From Apodospora peruviana (taxonomy: Eukaryota; Ascomycota; Sordariomycetes; Sordariales; Lasiosphaeriaceae), in NCBI GenBank assembly GCA_033439685.1, contig JAUEDM010000001.1, positions 6,572,001-6,636,000 on the forward strand: a stretch of 64,000 bases of DNA. Reading direction: 5' to 3'. Shown here piece by piece: positions 53,601 to 63,199 of this stretch; the stretch's first letter is position 1; each line of letters starts with the position of its first letter. The notes beneath the pieces were generated by a model that was not told where the DNA came from, did no database searches, and worked only from the letters and a program-made list of their open reading frames with translations. Made by a program: the position numbers and the translations under genes.

Positions 53601-54336
53601 ATTGGAGCGATCACACATCACCATGCTTTCACAACGAGCGACTGAGAGCAAAGATAACAATGCTAACGTGTTTGGTCACAAAACAGCTGCATTCCCACCC
53701 CCACCGGCACCAAGAGGACTAGCAGAACCATTAACACAGTCGTCGGCGCCATATTACTTGTACGGGGCACAGCACAGCCACGCCCCCATAAACATACGGT
53801 CCCGAAGGAACGACGTAATCGATTCCAGTTACTTCCCCAAACCTGCATCCCTGACCATGCCGCAACCGAACCGACAGGCACCAACACCATCGCTTCCACG
53901 CGACAAGAGGGAAAGAAAAGGACCACAGTCGTACGACATGCGCAGCGGCGAGGATTTAATCGATTACAGCGACGAGGTCGACGACAACGACAACGATCAA
54001 GATTCCGGCAGTCCGCTGGACGATACCTTTGAGGCACTGGTTACCCTGCAAGAATTCACAGGGTCATGGGCCTGGAGCAGCCAGTTGCTGGGTCTACTGA
54101 AGTTGGATGAGTCTCGGCTCGCGGCGGGAGAGTTTCATGATGACCTGTTCGCGGTCAAGACGCAGCTGCTTGCCACTGCCCTGGTGCTGGCGTTCTTGGA
54201 AAAGCTCTTGGCTGATCGTAGCCATGAGTGGGACATGATGGCTGAGAAGGCGCGGGACTGGATGGTCGGGGAGATGTCTGGCAAGACGGAAATGTCTGTT
54301 GAGGAGTATGTTGACAAAGTCAAGGGGTTGATTTGA
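50656..54336 (+). CDS. VIT and VWA domain protein with Q/M-rich tract
   Basis: Intronless gene for 1226 residues. The open frame extends to a GTG at 50641, but the first ATG is 50656. Domains: a VIT domain (about 30-165) with ATSRTTLTQTFVNTT and YTFPLYDGVSVVGF, and the ERAQARKTFDEALARGETAGLLEQ and VFTTTIGNVPAGAEI motifs; then a VWA domain (about 300-470) with a complete MIDAS: Asp305-x-Ser307-x-Ser309 in CDRSGSM, Thr in FGGTEM and Asp in LLTDGD. This is the architecture of inter-alpha-trypsin heavy chains and VWA5A/PARP4-type proteins; fungal members are intracellular and of unknown role. After about residue 765 there is a Gln/Met tract, then a Ser/Pro-rich disordered region with an acidic SDDDDEEDEKDKKYE block, and at the end a helical segment (about 1130-1226) ending GEMSGKTEMSVEEYVDKV. 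Confidence 0.9.
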   Translation: MAFHHLGHSHHHICGLYYLPTPTSYAQPTPKYLPQVSLSAHAQILGATSRTTLTQTFVNTTSTAVPEMRYTFPLYDGVSVVGFVCTINRDRVIRGLVKERAQARKTFDEALARGETAGLLEQLPNASDVFTTTIGNVPAGAEIKVDITYLGELKHDAEADGIRFTIPTSIAPRYGSYPGELLSAAATTTTPQSGIEIIVDAEMPNGSNIKNVQSPSHPISVAIGTTSTSAAGADMSLQKASATLSLGKAELEKDFVLHVVATNTANPIAVLETHPTIPNQRALMATLVPKFNLPPSRPEIVFVCDRSGSMVKKIPDLIAALHIFLKSLPVGVKFNICSFGGRYEFLFPTSQSYDAASLKTATSYVDNFSANFGGTEMYKPLEQTFKKRYKDMELEAFLLTDGDTWRQNELITMINEHVSDSKGAIRLFTLGIGASVSHALIEGVARAGNGFSQSVGEKEKMNSKIVRMLKASLSPHVKDYTLEVKYQSEPADDATTDDDDFEIVEKVMDSLSIDIPEEQQQTVVPASTRLCSPPNKPISLFDTAADLDTEMVDASLDQSAGGKYSHVPAVAEPKLLQAPFVIPPLYLFNRTTVYLLLSPGCVQRIPKSVTLRGTCAHGPLELEIPVTVLAEKGETIHQLAARKAVNELEEGRGWLYHARDANSRHLRNPKLLKDKYQGRFSDMVEREAVRLGVTFQVGGKWCSFVAVEDEQEVESRGSSVEQTTGSVSRDDRDDKRTRNWRKSSQPGAPTMANTSNAMFGMGAVQAVQMLQQQAQQQQQQQMQQQQQMQMQQQMQMQHRGQQSAELMIQPQYQQMGQMRTQPEGLTKSSTPAVACSMNGQSLSVKSSPSSYYLPQAPLAPRQNPHIPWMGNSQASAAPSSSSSSDSPETMAMSPIQGFIVSDDDDEEDEKDKKYEVLGRPPRSPRRRLKRTAFFDVEAEVVDDQDLVFVPEEEVKGTEVSTAFATTLGDFWCHRRSVAEDCLLERSHITMLSQRATESKDNNANVFGHKTAAFPPPPAPRGLAEPLTQSSAPYYLYGAQHSHAPINIRSRRNDVIDSSYFPKPASLTMPQPNRQAPTPSLPRDKRERKGPQSYDMRSGEDLIDYSDEVDDNDNDQDSGSPLDDTFEALVTLQEFTGSWAWSSQLLGLLKLDESRLAAGEFHDDLFAVKTQLLATALVLAFLEKLLADRSHEWDMMAEKARDWMVGEMSGKTEMSVEEYVDKVKGLI
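52958..53062 (+). repeat. CAG/ATG-rich coding repeat (Gln/Met tract)
   Basis: Tandem CAG codons broken by ATG codons encode about 30 residues of Gln with periodic Met in the VIT/VWA protein. Reading frame is kept, and the length is likely to vary between strains. Confidence 0.9.
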
Positions 54337-54790
54337 GCATGATATCCTCGGGGTGCACGTCTACTTCGGAGACTGAATGGATGAATGGCTTTGGGTGGGT
54401 TTGCTTTTTCTCCTCAGGGTAGCAGTATGAGTTTAATACGTAGTATACTCTTGGATACGGAGTACGGATACCTCCTCGCCTGTTGGAGAATTGTATTTTC
54501 ACTTTTGGGTTACGGGACTTTCCTTATGATCAGGTAGTTGCCAGTTATGAAACTACCAGGATTATTACTCAAGTTACTACAGTCAATTATGGTGCTTCCC
54601 GATTCACATATGTTAGATTGAACTCAGACAAACTCGCATGCAAGTATTACAGTAGACAACAACAATTAAAGTCATAGTACGAATCATATTTTGCCACTGG
54701 CCTTGATTTGAATTGATAACGAGGAATCTAACCTAGAACTAGGCTGCTGGTAATCATTGGCACGTGGTTAAGCTTAAACATTAAGCTTGC
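54337..54790. other. Intergenic region between convergent genes
   Basis: 454 bp of AT-rich 3' flanks between the VIT/VWA gene and the catalase gene. A TTAAGCTTAAACATTAAGCTTG direct/inverted repeat lies at about 54768-54789. No gene was seen. Confidence 0.5.
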
Positions 54791-56687
54791 TTAGGCATTA
54801 TTGTAAATCGATGTCGCAGGTGCATATCCGCTCAGCTTCTCCCCGGCCAGAGGCAAGAACTTCTTCTCCCTGTACCACAGGTGAGCAGTCCTTGCCAGCT
54901 CCTCCACCGTGTCCAAACCAAACTGCGGCTCTCTGAGCCGCGAATACACTCCCTTGGCGTAGTCGGGCGAGATGTTGTGCAGCTGGGCGAGATATTTCTT
55001 CTGTGATTTCTTGTTAGCTTCCAGTTACTCTGCAATAAAAGGGGGTTGGGTCACTTGCCTGAATCTCAGGAAACTTGACCAGGCTCAGATACTTGGCCGT
55101 ATTGTGGCAAAGATTCGCACGCTGCTGCGCTGTCATTACACGCGTGAACAAGTCTGTGGCCTGCGCGTAGTCGTTCATCTTTCCCTCGTGCCAATAATGG
55201 CTCTTGCGGCTGACGACGTTGTCGCTGACCACGTACGGCACCTCGGCCGTGTCGGGGCGGAATTTGTGGGTAAAGGTATTGGGGGCGTACTGCTTGTTGC
55301 CGGCATGGTTGGCATCGGTGCGCATAGGCCCGTCAAAGTTGAGCGACGCATACGAGTTGGCCATGAAGGGGCAGTTGACGGGGATCTGGTGCAGATTCAC
55401 TCCAATGCGATGGTACTGCGCGTCCCGGTAGAAGAACATGCGGAACTGAAGCAGCGGGTCGGGGGAGTCCTCGATGCCGGGCACCATGCTTCCGGGGGAG
55501 AAAGCGGCCTGCTCGACGTCGCGGTGGAAGTTTTCTGGGTTCTTGTTCAACACGAGCTTGCCGAACTCGTGCATGGGGAATTTGGACCTGGGCCAGATCT
55601 TGGTGACGTCGAACGGGTCGAAGCCGAGGTCATCTGGGTCGGCCTGGTCGGGCTCCATAATCTGCACGTAGGCGGTCCAGGTCGGGTGCTCGCCGGCCTC
55701 AATGGTGTCCCAGAGGTCGCGCTTGGAGAAGTCCGGGTCCTGACCGCACATCTGGATGGCCTCGTCATCTGTAAACTGCTTCTGGCCGTGGTTGGCGAGG
55801 AAGTGGTACTTGACATAGACAAAGGTGCCATCCTTGTTGACCCACTTGAAGGTGTGGCAGCCGTAACCGTGGTTGAAGCGCCAGCCCTGCGGGGTGCCGT
55901 GGTCGCTGAAGAACATCATGCCAGCATGGTTGGCTTCAGGTGTGTTGGCAAGCAGGTCGAAGAGCGCATCGTAGTCCAGCAGAAAGTTTCGGGGGTTACG
56001 GTACTGCGAGCGGATGACGTCCGGGCCTTGGATTGGGTCGCGGCAGAAGAAGATGGGGAAGTTCAGGCCGACGATATCGTAGTTGCCTTCCATGGTATAG
56101 AACTTGATGGCGAAGCCACGCGGATTGCGGCCCTGGTCGGGGAACTCCCGGCCGAAGGTCACGGTGGAGAAGCGGATGAAGATGGGTGTCTTTTCGCCAA
56201 CTTTGGAGAGGAAGTCGGCTTTCTGAAAGCGCAACTAGGTTAGAAGACGCTGCCGTGAAAGAGGACAGAGGCGAGGCCATACAGTTCGCGATGTGACATC
56301 CTTGGTGCACTCAAAGTAGCCAAAAGCACCAGAGCCGCATGGATGGACCATACGCTCAAGGGGCTTGGAGCGGTTGAAGTGCTGCTGCTTCTGGAAGAGA
56401 AAGACATCGCTGGCGACCGGGATACCGCCGACGGTCTTGCTGTGGATGGGGTCAGGGAAAGGAATGCCTTCGTTGTTGGTGAAGTAGGCGCCGTCGTCAA
56501 CTCGCTTCCCTCCAGCGGAGGCACCCGAGACCTTGGCGATGATGTCGGCAGGGCCTTCGTTGGCGCTTTGCATGTGACTCATGCGCGGTGCTCGACTCTC
56601 GCCCTGAACCTCTGCACCAATGGCCATGGCGGTGGCCCGCAGCGGATGCTGGAGGGGATTCACCTGGTTGGTGTTGAGGGGGTTCAT
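54791..56687 (-). CDS. Small-subunit-type catalase
   Basis: Heme catalase of 592 residues that dismutates H2O2. Exons are 56687-56283, 56222-55059 and 55000-54791. The second intron starts GCAAGT rather than GT (58 bp, CTAAC branch point, CAG acceptor), a GC-AG intron; no GT alternative keeps the frame. Landmarks: LERMVHPCGSGAFGYFE, where the distal His is kept but the usual Ala-Arg/Lys-Gly is Pro-Cys-Gly; FGREFPDQGRNPRGFAIKFYT; GNYDIVGLNFPIFFCRDP with the distal Asn; and RMFFYRDAQYHRIGVN, with the proximal heme Tyr. The N-terminus is about 55 residues longer than usual. No C-terminal SKL is present (it ends YNNA), so peroxisomal targeting is unproven. Its divergent neighbour is a small conserved gene. 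Confidence 0.93.
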
Positions 56688-57316
56688 CTTTGCGGTGAAA
56701 ACTCTTTAACTCTTTAGAAGTGAACAATTCAAGGCGAGGAGGACCCGAGGAGAGGAGTTGGACTGGGTTGACCCTCAAGCTTCTCGAAATTCGGCCGAGC
56801 TCTCCGTTTTATCTTGCACCTCCATAGAGGTAGGTATCTGTTGTCGACCAATATAGAAGGCATTAGTGGAACCAATGGCGCTGGAGCTTGGCTGTCGATG
56901 ATTTCAGCTTCGATCCGTGTAAGTGCCCAAAAAAACGTCTAAACAAAGGAGACTGACAGGTGAGGAAGCGGGGGACCTGCAGCAATGTCGTCATGGAAGC
57001 AGAACTGGTGAATCATCAAGTCACAAAACAGCCCCTAATCCACTGCGTTTCCCCGCGTGCTTTCGCGTGGTCACCGGTCCACTTACAAGGCCGGAGCAAA
57101 GGCCCCGTAACCCCCCACATTCCGCTGTAGGTCAAGCTCCAGCGCACTACAGGGCAGAGGCAGACAAGCGTTGACTGACTTGGTTCTTCAACTCTCGGCT
57201 AGGTAGTCCTAGTGCGATAATTCTGTCTTCCAGCTTATTTCGACGGTCCTTAACCAATTCTTCCCTTCGACATATATCTCCGTCACGAGGCTAGACACAA
57301 GCATCAAGTGCAAAAA
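56688..57316. promoter_or_regulatory. Divergent intergenic region, catalase / small conserved gene
   Basis: 629 bp hold promoters for both genes. A stress-type regulator site could be expected but I could not identify one with confidence. Confidence 0.45.
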
Positions 57317-57918
57317 ATGTCGGACCGGCGCAAGTTCCCCGGCGAGGCCACGTCCCGGCAGCCGTTGAGCTCAACCATCCTCTATGGCTGCGCCAGTGGA
57401 CTTCTGGGCGCCGCTGTGTACGTTTCGCATTCACCACTAGCTTCATTAATACTATTAGTTCTAATGGTTATCAACTAGCATGACGATGGGCCAAAAGGCG
57501 GAGCAGCAGGTCACCAACCGACCCAACTCCTACGTCCCTGGCCGCACCCTCCAGCGACTGTCGTCAGGCCATGCCGCAAGTGCCAACGAGGAGTTTGCCT
57601 GGAACATGGCCATGCACTACGGACAGGGAGCAGTTGCTGGTGTCATCCGCGCCTATATGGCCTGGAAGGGCGTCCGCGGACCGTTTGCTGACTTCATGTT
57701 TATCGGCATCCGCCTGCTCATCGACCAAACCCTGGAGAATTACACCGGCGTTGGCGCACTGCCTTGGTCAGTACCTTTTGACTCAACTTGATATGGAGAA
57801 CAACGGAACTAACATCCGAATCAGGACCTGGCCCATTGAGGAGCAAATCATCGACATCATCCACAAGACTGTCTACGCGCTTGCAACGGGATACCTCATC
57901 GACAAGTGGGTTCACTGA
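57317..57918 (+). CDS. Small conserved fungal protein of unknown function
   Basis: Product of 160 residues from exons 57317-57417, 57479-57766 and 57825-57918; splice joins read GAAVMTMGQK and LPWTWPIEEQ. A hydrophobic segment sits at about 20-38 (STILYGCASGLLGAAVMTMG), then a mainly helical part: HAASANEEFAWNMAMHYGQGAVAGVIRAYMAWKG, written in parts, FADFMFIGIRLLIDQTLE and a C-terminal helix with YALATGYLIDKWVH. The pattern suggests a small membrane-associated helical protein. I do not recognise a named family, so no function is assigned. Clean splice sites and in-frame exons support it as real. It is divergent from the catalase gene. Confidence 0.8.
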
Positions 57919-58568
57919 GGGGATCTAGAGACACGAACTGTGCTATTCTAGGAACGCCGAGGTTTCAAGTCGATATTCGTATTCCTTTCTGTCGCATACC
58001 TCGGAGATCGGCTGGCGTCAGCGTTACAACATTCTGGTATCAGTATGGAAAGTTTGGCCACAAACGGAAGTTGCAGAGAAAGCCTCAGTGATGATTGGCT
58101 GGTTCGTAGTCGACGAGGTTGCATTAGACAACTACACCGCTCCTATACCAGTCCCGTTGATGCGCGATAATCGAAGACGAAGTATGAATAAGCAATCAAT
58201 TGTATAGGACAACTGTGAATACGAGTTTAACCTCCCACCTGTCAGCACTACCGTTAGCTCTGCGGGATTAGTGAACACTTACACATAAAGGTTAGCCACA
58301 ACTAAAGTGTGGTAGCATCGCTAATACGAGAATTACTAAGGCCCACACACTTTACCCCTTTGGTTACTAAGTAACCGCACGAATACATAGCAACTCTCTG
58401 TGGATGGCAGGTGCAGGTTTCAGCTGAGTGACGGGTTCGTCTTATCATTGACTATTATGTACTTAAGACTCAGCGTGTTCCGCTTCAATATCGTAGGTTC
58501 ACCGTTCATCATCTTCCTAGCTCAGTAGGCCTGTCTCTGTTCGCACTCGAGCGTCTGCTGAGCTCAAC
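57919..58568. other. Intergenic region
   Basis: 650 bp between two plus-strand genes: 3' flank of the small conserved gene and promoter of the sedolisin. No gene or strong motif was found. Confidence 0.5.
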
Positions 58569-60584
58569 ATGGTTCTCTACAGATCTGTCTGGGCCATCCT
58601 GGTGGCCTTGGTTTTCACCACAGCTAGCAACTGCCACCCAACCTTTTCCAAGGTGGTCCACGAGAGGCGGGATGCCGTTCACGCAGAATGGACAAAGATA
58701 GCACGCGCGAACCCCGACACGCCCCTGACTCTGCGTATCGGCTTGAAGCAACAAAACCTTGAGCGGGCCGAGGAGTTCATGCACGCCGTCGCCCACCCAG
58801 GCTCGGAGCAGTACGGCTTGTTCTGGACGCCGCAGCAAGTGGCTGACATGTTTGCGCCGAGCGCTGATGCTATTGCCGAGACAGAAGACTGGCTGCAGGG
58901 AGAAGGCGTGACGATGGACCGCATCTCCAAAAGCTCAGGACGGAACTGGGTGAGAGTCAAGACGACTGTTGGAGAGGCCGAGACTTTGCTTGATACGACA
59001 TATAATGTTTATGAGAATGGCGATGGCGCCAAAGTCGTTGCCTGCGAGGCTTACAGTGTCCCGGCTACGGTGCAGAGACACGTCGATCTCATCACGCCTA
59101 CGATACAGTTTGACACAAATATATCTGGGTTACGCCGCCGGACCGTGGATCGACGGGATGCGATTACACCAAAGTTCAAGAAGCTGCCGCCTTATCGCCA
59201 CCATGGCCATGACGACGAGTCACTCGATAACTGCAGCAACATCACCACCCCTGCCTGTCTCCGAGCTCTGTAGGTTGAACATGAACACTTCAAAAGAACT
59301 TGGAAAGTCTCTGGCACGCCACCTAACTGAACGGTCTGACTGTATAGATACGACATCCCCAAGAACGTCAAGCCCGCAAAAGGCAACAGCTACGGCATCG
59401 TCGAGTTCGCCCCACAGAGCTACAACCAGACCGACCTCGACGGCTTCTTCAGCATCTACACTTCCGGTCAAGCCGCCGTCCCCAACGGCACCGCGCCCGT
59501 CTACAACCCCATCGACGGCGGCTACCTCTCGGACGAGCCCGGCATCACCACCCGCGGCGAGTCCAACCTCGACCTGTGCTACGCCATCGCACTCACCTAC
59601 CCGCAGAACGTGACCCTCTACCAGGTTGGCGACAACTATGGCAGCAACCCGGCGACCAACAACAATTTTCTTGATGCCATCGACGGGTCTTACTGCTCCT
59701 TCGAGGGCGGCGACGATTATATCAACGGCGACGCCAACTACCCGCACGACGCTTCGTGGCCGGGCGCCTACACCGGCGAGAACCAGTGCGGCGTCTGGAA
59801 CGCGACCAAAGTGATTTCTGTCTCGTACGGCCGCGACGAGGCCATCCGTCCGCGGAGCTACACCGCCCGCGAGTGCACCGAGTACATGAAGCTTGGGCTG
59901 ATGGGCGTGACGGTCCTGTTTTCCTCGGGCGACCGCGGCGTCGCCGGCGTCACGGGCCGCTGTCTGACCCCCAACGGCGGCCTCACGCCGCCGTGGAATT
60001 CCGATCCGGCCATTTTCAATCCTGTGTTCCCTGGGACCTGCCCATGGGTGACCGCGGTCGGGGGAACGTCTCTCCCAGTCAACGGCACCATCCGCTCCAA
60101 GGAAGTGGTCGCGACCGACTTCTGGCCCAGCGGCGGGTTCAGCAACGTCTTTGACCTGCCCAAGTACCAAGCGGCCGCCATCAGGACTTACTACAAGTAC
60201 CACGACCCGGGGTATAACTCGTCGACGTATAACGCCACGCAGAAAGCGAGGGGGTTCCCGGACATCGCGCTCATGTCGCAGAATTTCATCACCGGTCTGG
60301 ACGGAGACTTTTGGGCCTTCACCGGCACGTCGGCATCGAGTCCGCTTCTGGGTGCCATCATCACGCTCATCAACGGCGAAAGACTTAAGGCTGGTAAGAA
60401 CACAGTCGGGTTCATCAACCCTGTGCTGTATGAGCACCCGGAAATCTTCAACGACGTGACCGAGGGCAGTATTGGCGGCTGTAATACGCCTGGTTTCAAG
60501 GCGGTTAAAGGATGGGATCCAGCGAGCGGGCTTGGGACAACGACGTATCCGAGGTTGAAGAAGTTGTTTATGAGTTTGCCTTGA
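58569..60584 (+). CDS. Secreted sedolisin (S53) tripeptidyl-peptidase-type protease
   Basis: Acid serine-carboxyl protease of family S53, 645 residues, from exons 58569-59269 and 59348-60584. It has a signal peptide (MVLYRSVWAILVALVFTTASNC) and a prodomain (about 25-215) with the HPGSEQYGLFWTPQQVADMF motif. The mature catalytic domain shows Glu305 and Asp309 in GESNLDLCYAI, the oxyanion Asp in LFSSGDRGVAG, and the nucleophile Ser562 in TGTSAS. The C-terminal calcium site is NDVTEGSIGG plus GWDPASGLG. All four functional positions are intact. It should release tripeptides or act as an endoprotease at acid pH in the secreted digestive set. Several N-x-S/T sequons are present. Neighbours give no operon-like context. 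The strand-opposite frame of 490 codons in the same region is a GC-rich shadow. Confidence 0.95.
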
Positions 60585-60704
60585 AGATACCTGGGAACGT
60601 AAGAAGCAAGTCTTGAATAGGGGGTATATTACTTGGATGAGATAGGCATTAAATATTTGTCGACAACTTTCCACCCGAGTCATCCGCGCCAAGTAAGAAA
60701 AATA

Positions 60705-61572
60705 TCAACTGGCAATAACACCGTGGTCTTGCTCCAGTCCCATCCCTAGACCGCCTCTCCTCTCTGTTTTCTTGGCGTACAATAACCCACACACATTACA
60801 CAGACTTAGCAGTCCCTCGGGTCCATACCGCCACCGAGGGCTGTCGATCGTGCCGCAGGTCTTGCAGACATTAACTTTCAAGCTACTAGTGCTTCCCTGC
60901 TGCTGCCGCCGCCGCCCCCTCTTCATCACTTTTCGGTTCTCTTTCCTCTGCTGCAATGATGCCTTTGCCGCTGCCTGCCGAATCATACTCCGGCGATCAT
61001 ATGCATTGATGTCGCCGACGGCGCGCAACACGCCCCAGGAGAGCTGGGTCATGGATACCACGTCGATCTCTCTCGGCAGGGCCCCGGTCGAAGTAGCCCT
61101 ACCTTCAAGCTCGTCCTGTCGAGACTCCTGATAGATCTGCGCGTACTTGAGAAGTTCCCGAGCGCCTTGGTAGACCTAATTATAACTTGATCAGCCACAC
61201 TGTGAACAGGATAGAATCAGCGGGAGGGGAAGAACTTACCCTCCAAAAACCCCTCTCAACATCAAAAACTTGAGGGTCATGTTGTTGTGCGAGATGGTGA
61301 TCGAGTGACATTTCCAGCGAAGTCCCTTCGGTCGACTCAGAGCTGCTCCATCTCGTCGGTGGCCTCGATTTCGTTTCCATTTGTACTTCATCTGCAGAGC
61401 GGCGCTCTTCCCTGCTCTCAGGACCAATGATCGTGATTGGCGGCAATCCAAAGATATCAACCGTGACATCTTGCATCGATATCATATCACCATTGTCGCG
61501 GCGTTGTCGCCGACGACTAGGGGAGGATGACGATCCCCCCGTCCTTGTTGAGCTGAACGAGTTGGCGTCCAT
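60705..61572 (-). CDS. GATA-type zinc-finger transcription factor
   Basis: Product of 267 residues from exons 61572-61240 and 61175-60705. The N-terminus is Ser/Arg-rich (SSSSPSRRRQRRDNG). After the splice join WRVYQGARELLKYAQIYQE a helix-rich segment follows. The C-terminal finger is CKTCGTIDSPRWRYGPEGLLSLCNVCGLLYAKK, written in parts, i.e. C-x2-C-x18-C-x2-C with a following basic arm. The x18 spacing and DSPRWRYGPEG loop place it with the WC-2/blue-light and related fungal GATA proteins rather than the x17 nitrogen/siderophore type. No PAS domain is present, so it is not WC-2 itself. A basic run KVMKRGRRRQQQ before the finger is a likely nuclear signal. Target genes are unknown. Confidence 0.9.
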
Positions 61573-62394
61573 TCTGAGGGCACTGACTGGCTGGCTGGGC
61601 CGATCCCAAGTTTTTGATGTCGAAAATTGACCAAGGTTCTTAGGGATTTATTGTTCAAGTTCTTGAACACACGATATTGTTTTGCGCCTTCCCAACTGTA
61701 AATGTTCTTTGCTTTTTGAGGTGTAGACACAGACAGGCAGAGTAGGAACTGTAGGTAGCAGGTGGCGGAAGACTGGTGGGAAAATCGGATAGGTTTGTCT
61801 CGCCTCCCTATGCCTGTGTTCGCACTACAAGAGTACAACCATTAAAAAAAGGAAAAGTCGTCTGGTTTCACGACGACAAGCGCTAGTGAACGAGCCTTTG
61901 AAATTCTCTCCAATTGGGGGACAAGAAATTCGGGATGGATGTCCGGCAGACCAGCCGGTGGCGAAAAGGGGTGGGGAAGTTCTAGACTTTCCGGACCATT
62001 TGTTACGGGCACAGCCCTGGCACTTGGAATAGTACAGATTTCCGAGTGAGATGTGGGGAGTGGGGCTTGTAATTCCGGGAAATGGTCCCGAGACATAAGC
62101 GTAATACAAATTGTATTCTCGAACGCAGGCATGACTTATTTGGTGCTGTGGTGCTCTTTGAACTATCACATCAAGCAGTGCAGCCTACAAAAGCCCGTTG
62201 TGTTCAGTACCAACCTGATACAATACATCTAGCCTGAAATGTTCCGAAGTGAATACGTTCCGTACATACCGCCGATGATTACACAGCAGATCTGAAGTTG
62301 TTCGCTCCGAGCTTTTGCGGTAACCCGGCCGGTGTGATATTAAAAAGTAATGAAACGAATACAATGAATAGCGAGGAGGCCCTCAAAAAGCTTT

Positions 62395-62428
<34 letters not shown>

Positions 62429-63199
62429 CTTCAGCATCCAGAAAATGAAAACCGAATTCGAAGCCTCACCAACTCCAAACGGACTTCACAACGGCCCAGC
62501 CTCGCCTCCAGATAGTTCTATCTGCCTTATTCATTGTACACTGTCATTAGGAGACGGTACAGACCCCTGTCAACGGCCCCCTCGGCGGATATTTGGTGCC
62601 CTCTTTCTCGACCTGGGGCTCGCAAGTGCACCATCTTTCGTGAGGAATGCAGTCCATCACGCTAGGGACGTGCCTGCCGCAGCCCGTCCAGGTTGCGTAG
62701 TCTACACAGACACGCAGAGACCGTTAGTATTGTCAGCGTAGTCAACTAGAAGCAGCAGTGGAATCATGTGAAGGGGAAACCCACGACAGGTACCACAGGT
62801 AATTTTATGACACATTATGTCGAACCAGACAACAGAGCGAGCAGGCAGGAAACGTGTTAATTATGTAATTTCCACGGTTTGGTTTAGGTGCCAAAATAAG
62901 GGGTTCAACGAATCGATTCTTTGCGGTCTGATTGCTACCGATGATTATCTGATGCTTGAACTGGCTCAAGCACTTCCGAAAACGAATACAGTATTGGAAT
63001 AGTATGGTAATTACGTCGTCTTGACATCATCATCTGATGTCATTCAAGTTGCCCCAGGGCCAACGCTATGGTGAAGCCCTGCCCCACAATAGGGGTTTTG
63101 TTTATTTCACCGACAAAAGGAAATTGGCCGAAGTTTCGTGAGCATTTCAATACAGGTATCTGTGCGTCTATTATGTACAAGAAAGATTCATGATCACAA
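61573..63199. other. Intergenic region with poly(A) tract
   Basis: 1.6 kb without a supportable gene. It includes the GATA gene promoter and a 29-base A run at 62397-62425. A 147-codon frame spans that A run and is dismissed for this reason. Confidence 0.5.
62397..62425. repeat. Poly(A)29 homopolymer
   Basis: Twenty-nine consecutive A on the plus strand. No retroposed gene or target-site duplication was evident beside it. Confidence 0.85.

Noticed and set aside
54972..56243. 423-codon open frame antisense to catalase
   Set aside because: It follows the antisense of a conserved catalase exon; composition (Val/Gly/Glu/Ala) is typical of a shadow frame.
59220..60692. 490-codon open frame antisense to the sedolisin gene
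   Set aside because: It is the mirror of a GC3-rich coding exon, with repetitive Arg/Val/Gly/Asp composition and no motif; the plus strand has a complete S53 protease.
62298..62741. 147-codon frame across the poly(A)29 run
   Set aside because: Encodes a long Lys homopolymer created by the A run; no supporting motif.
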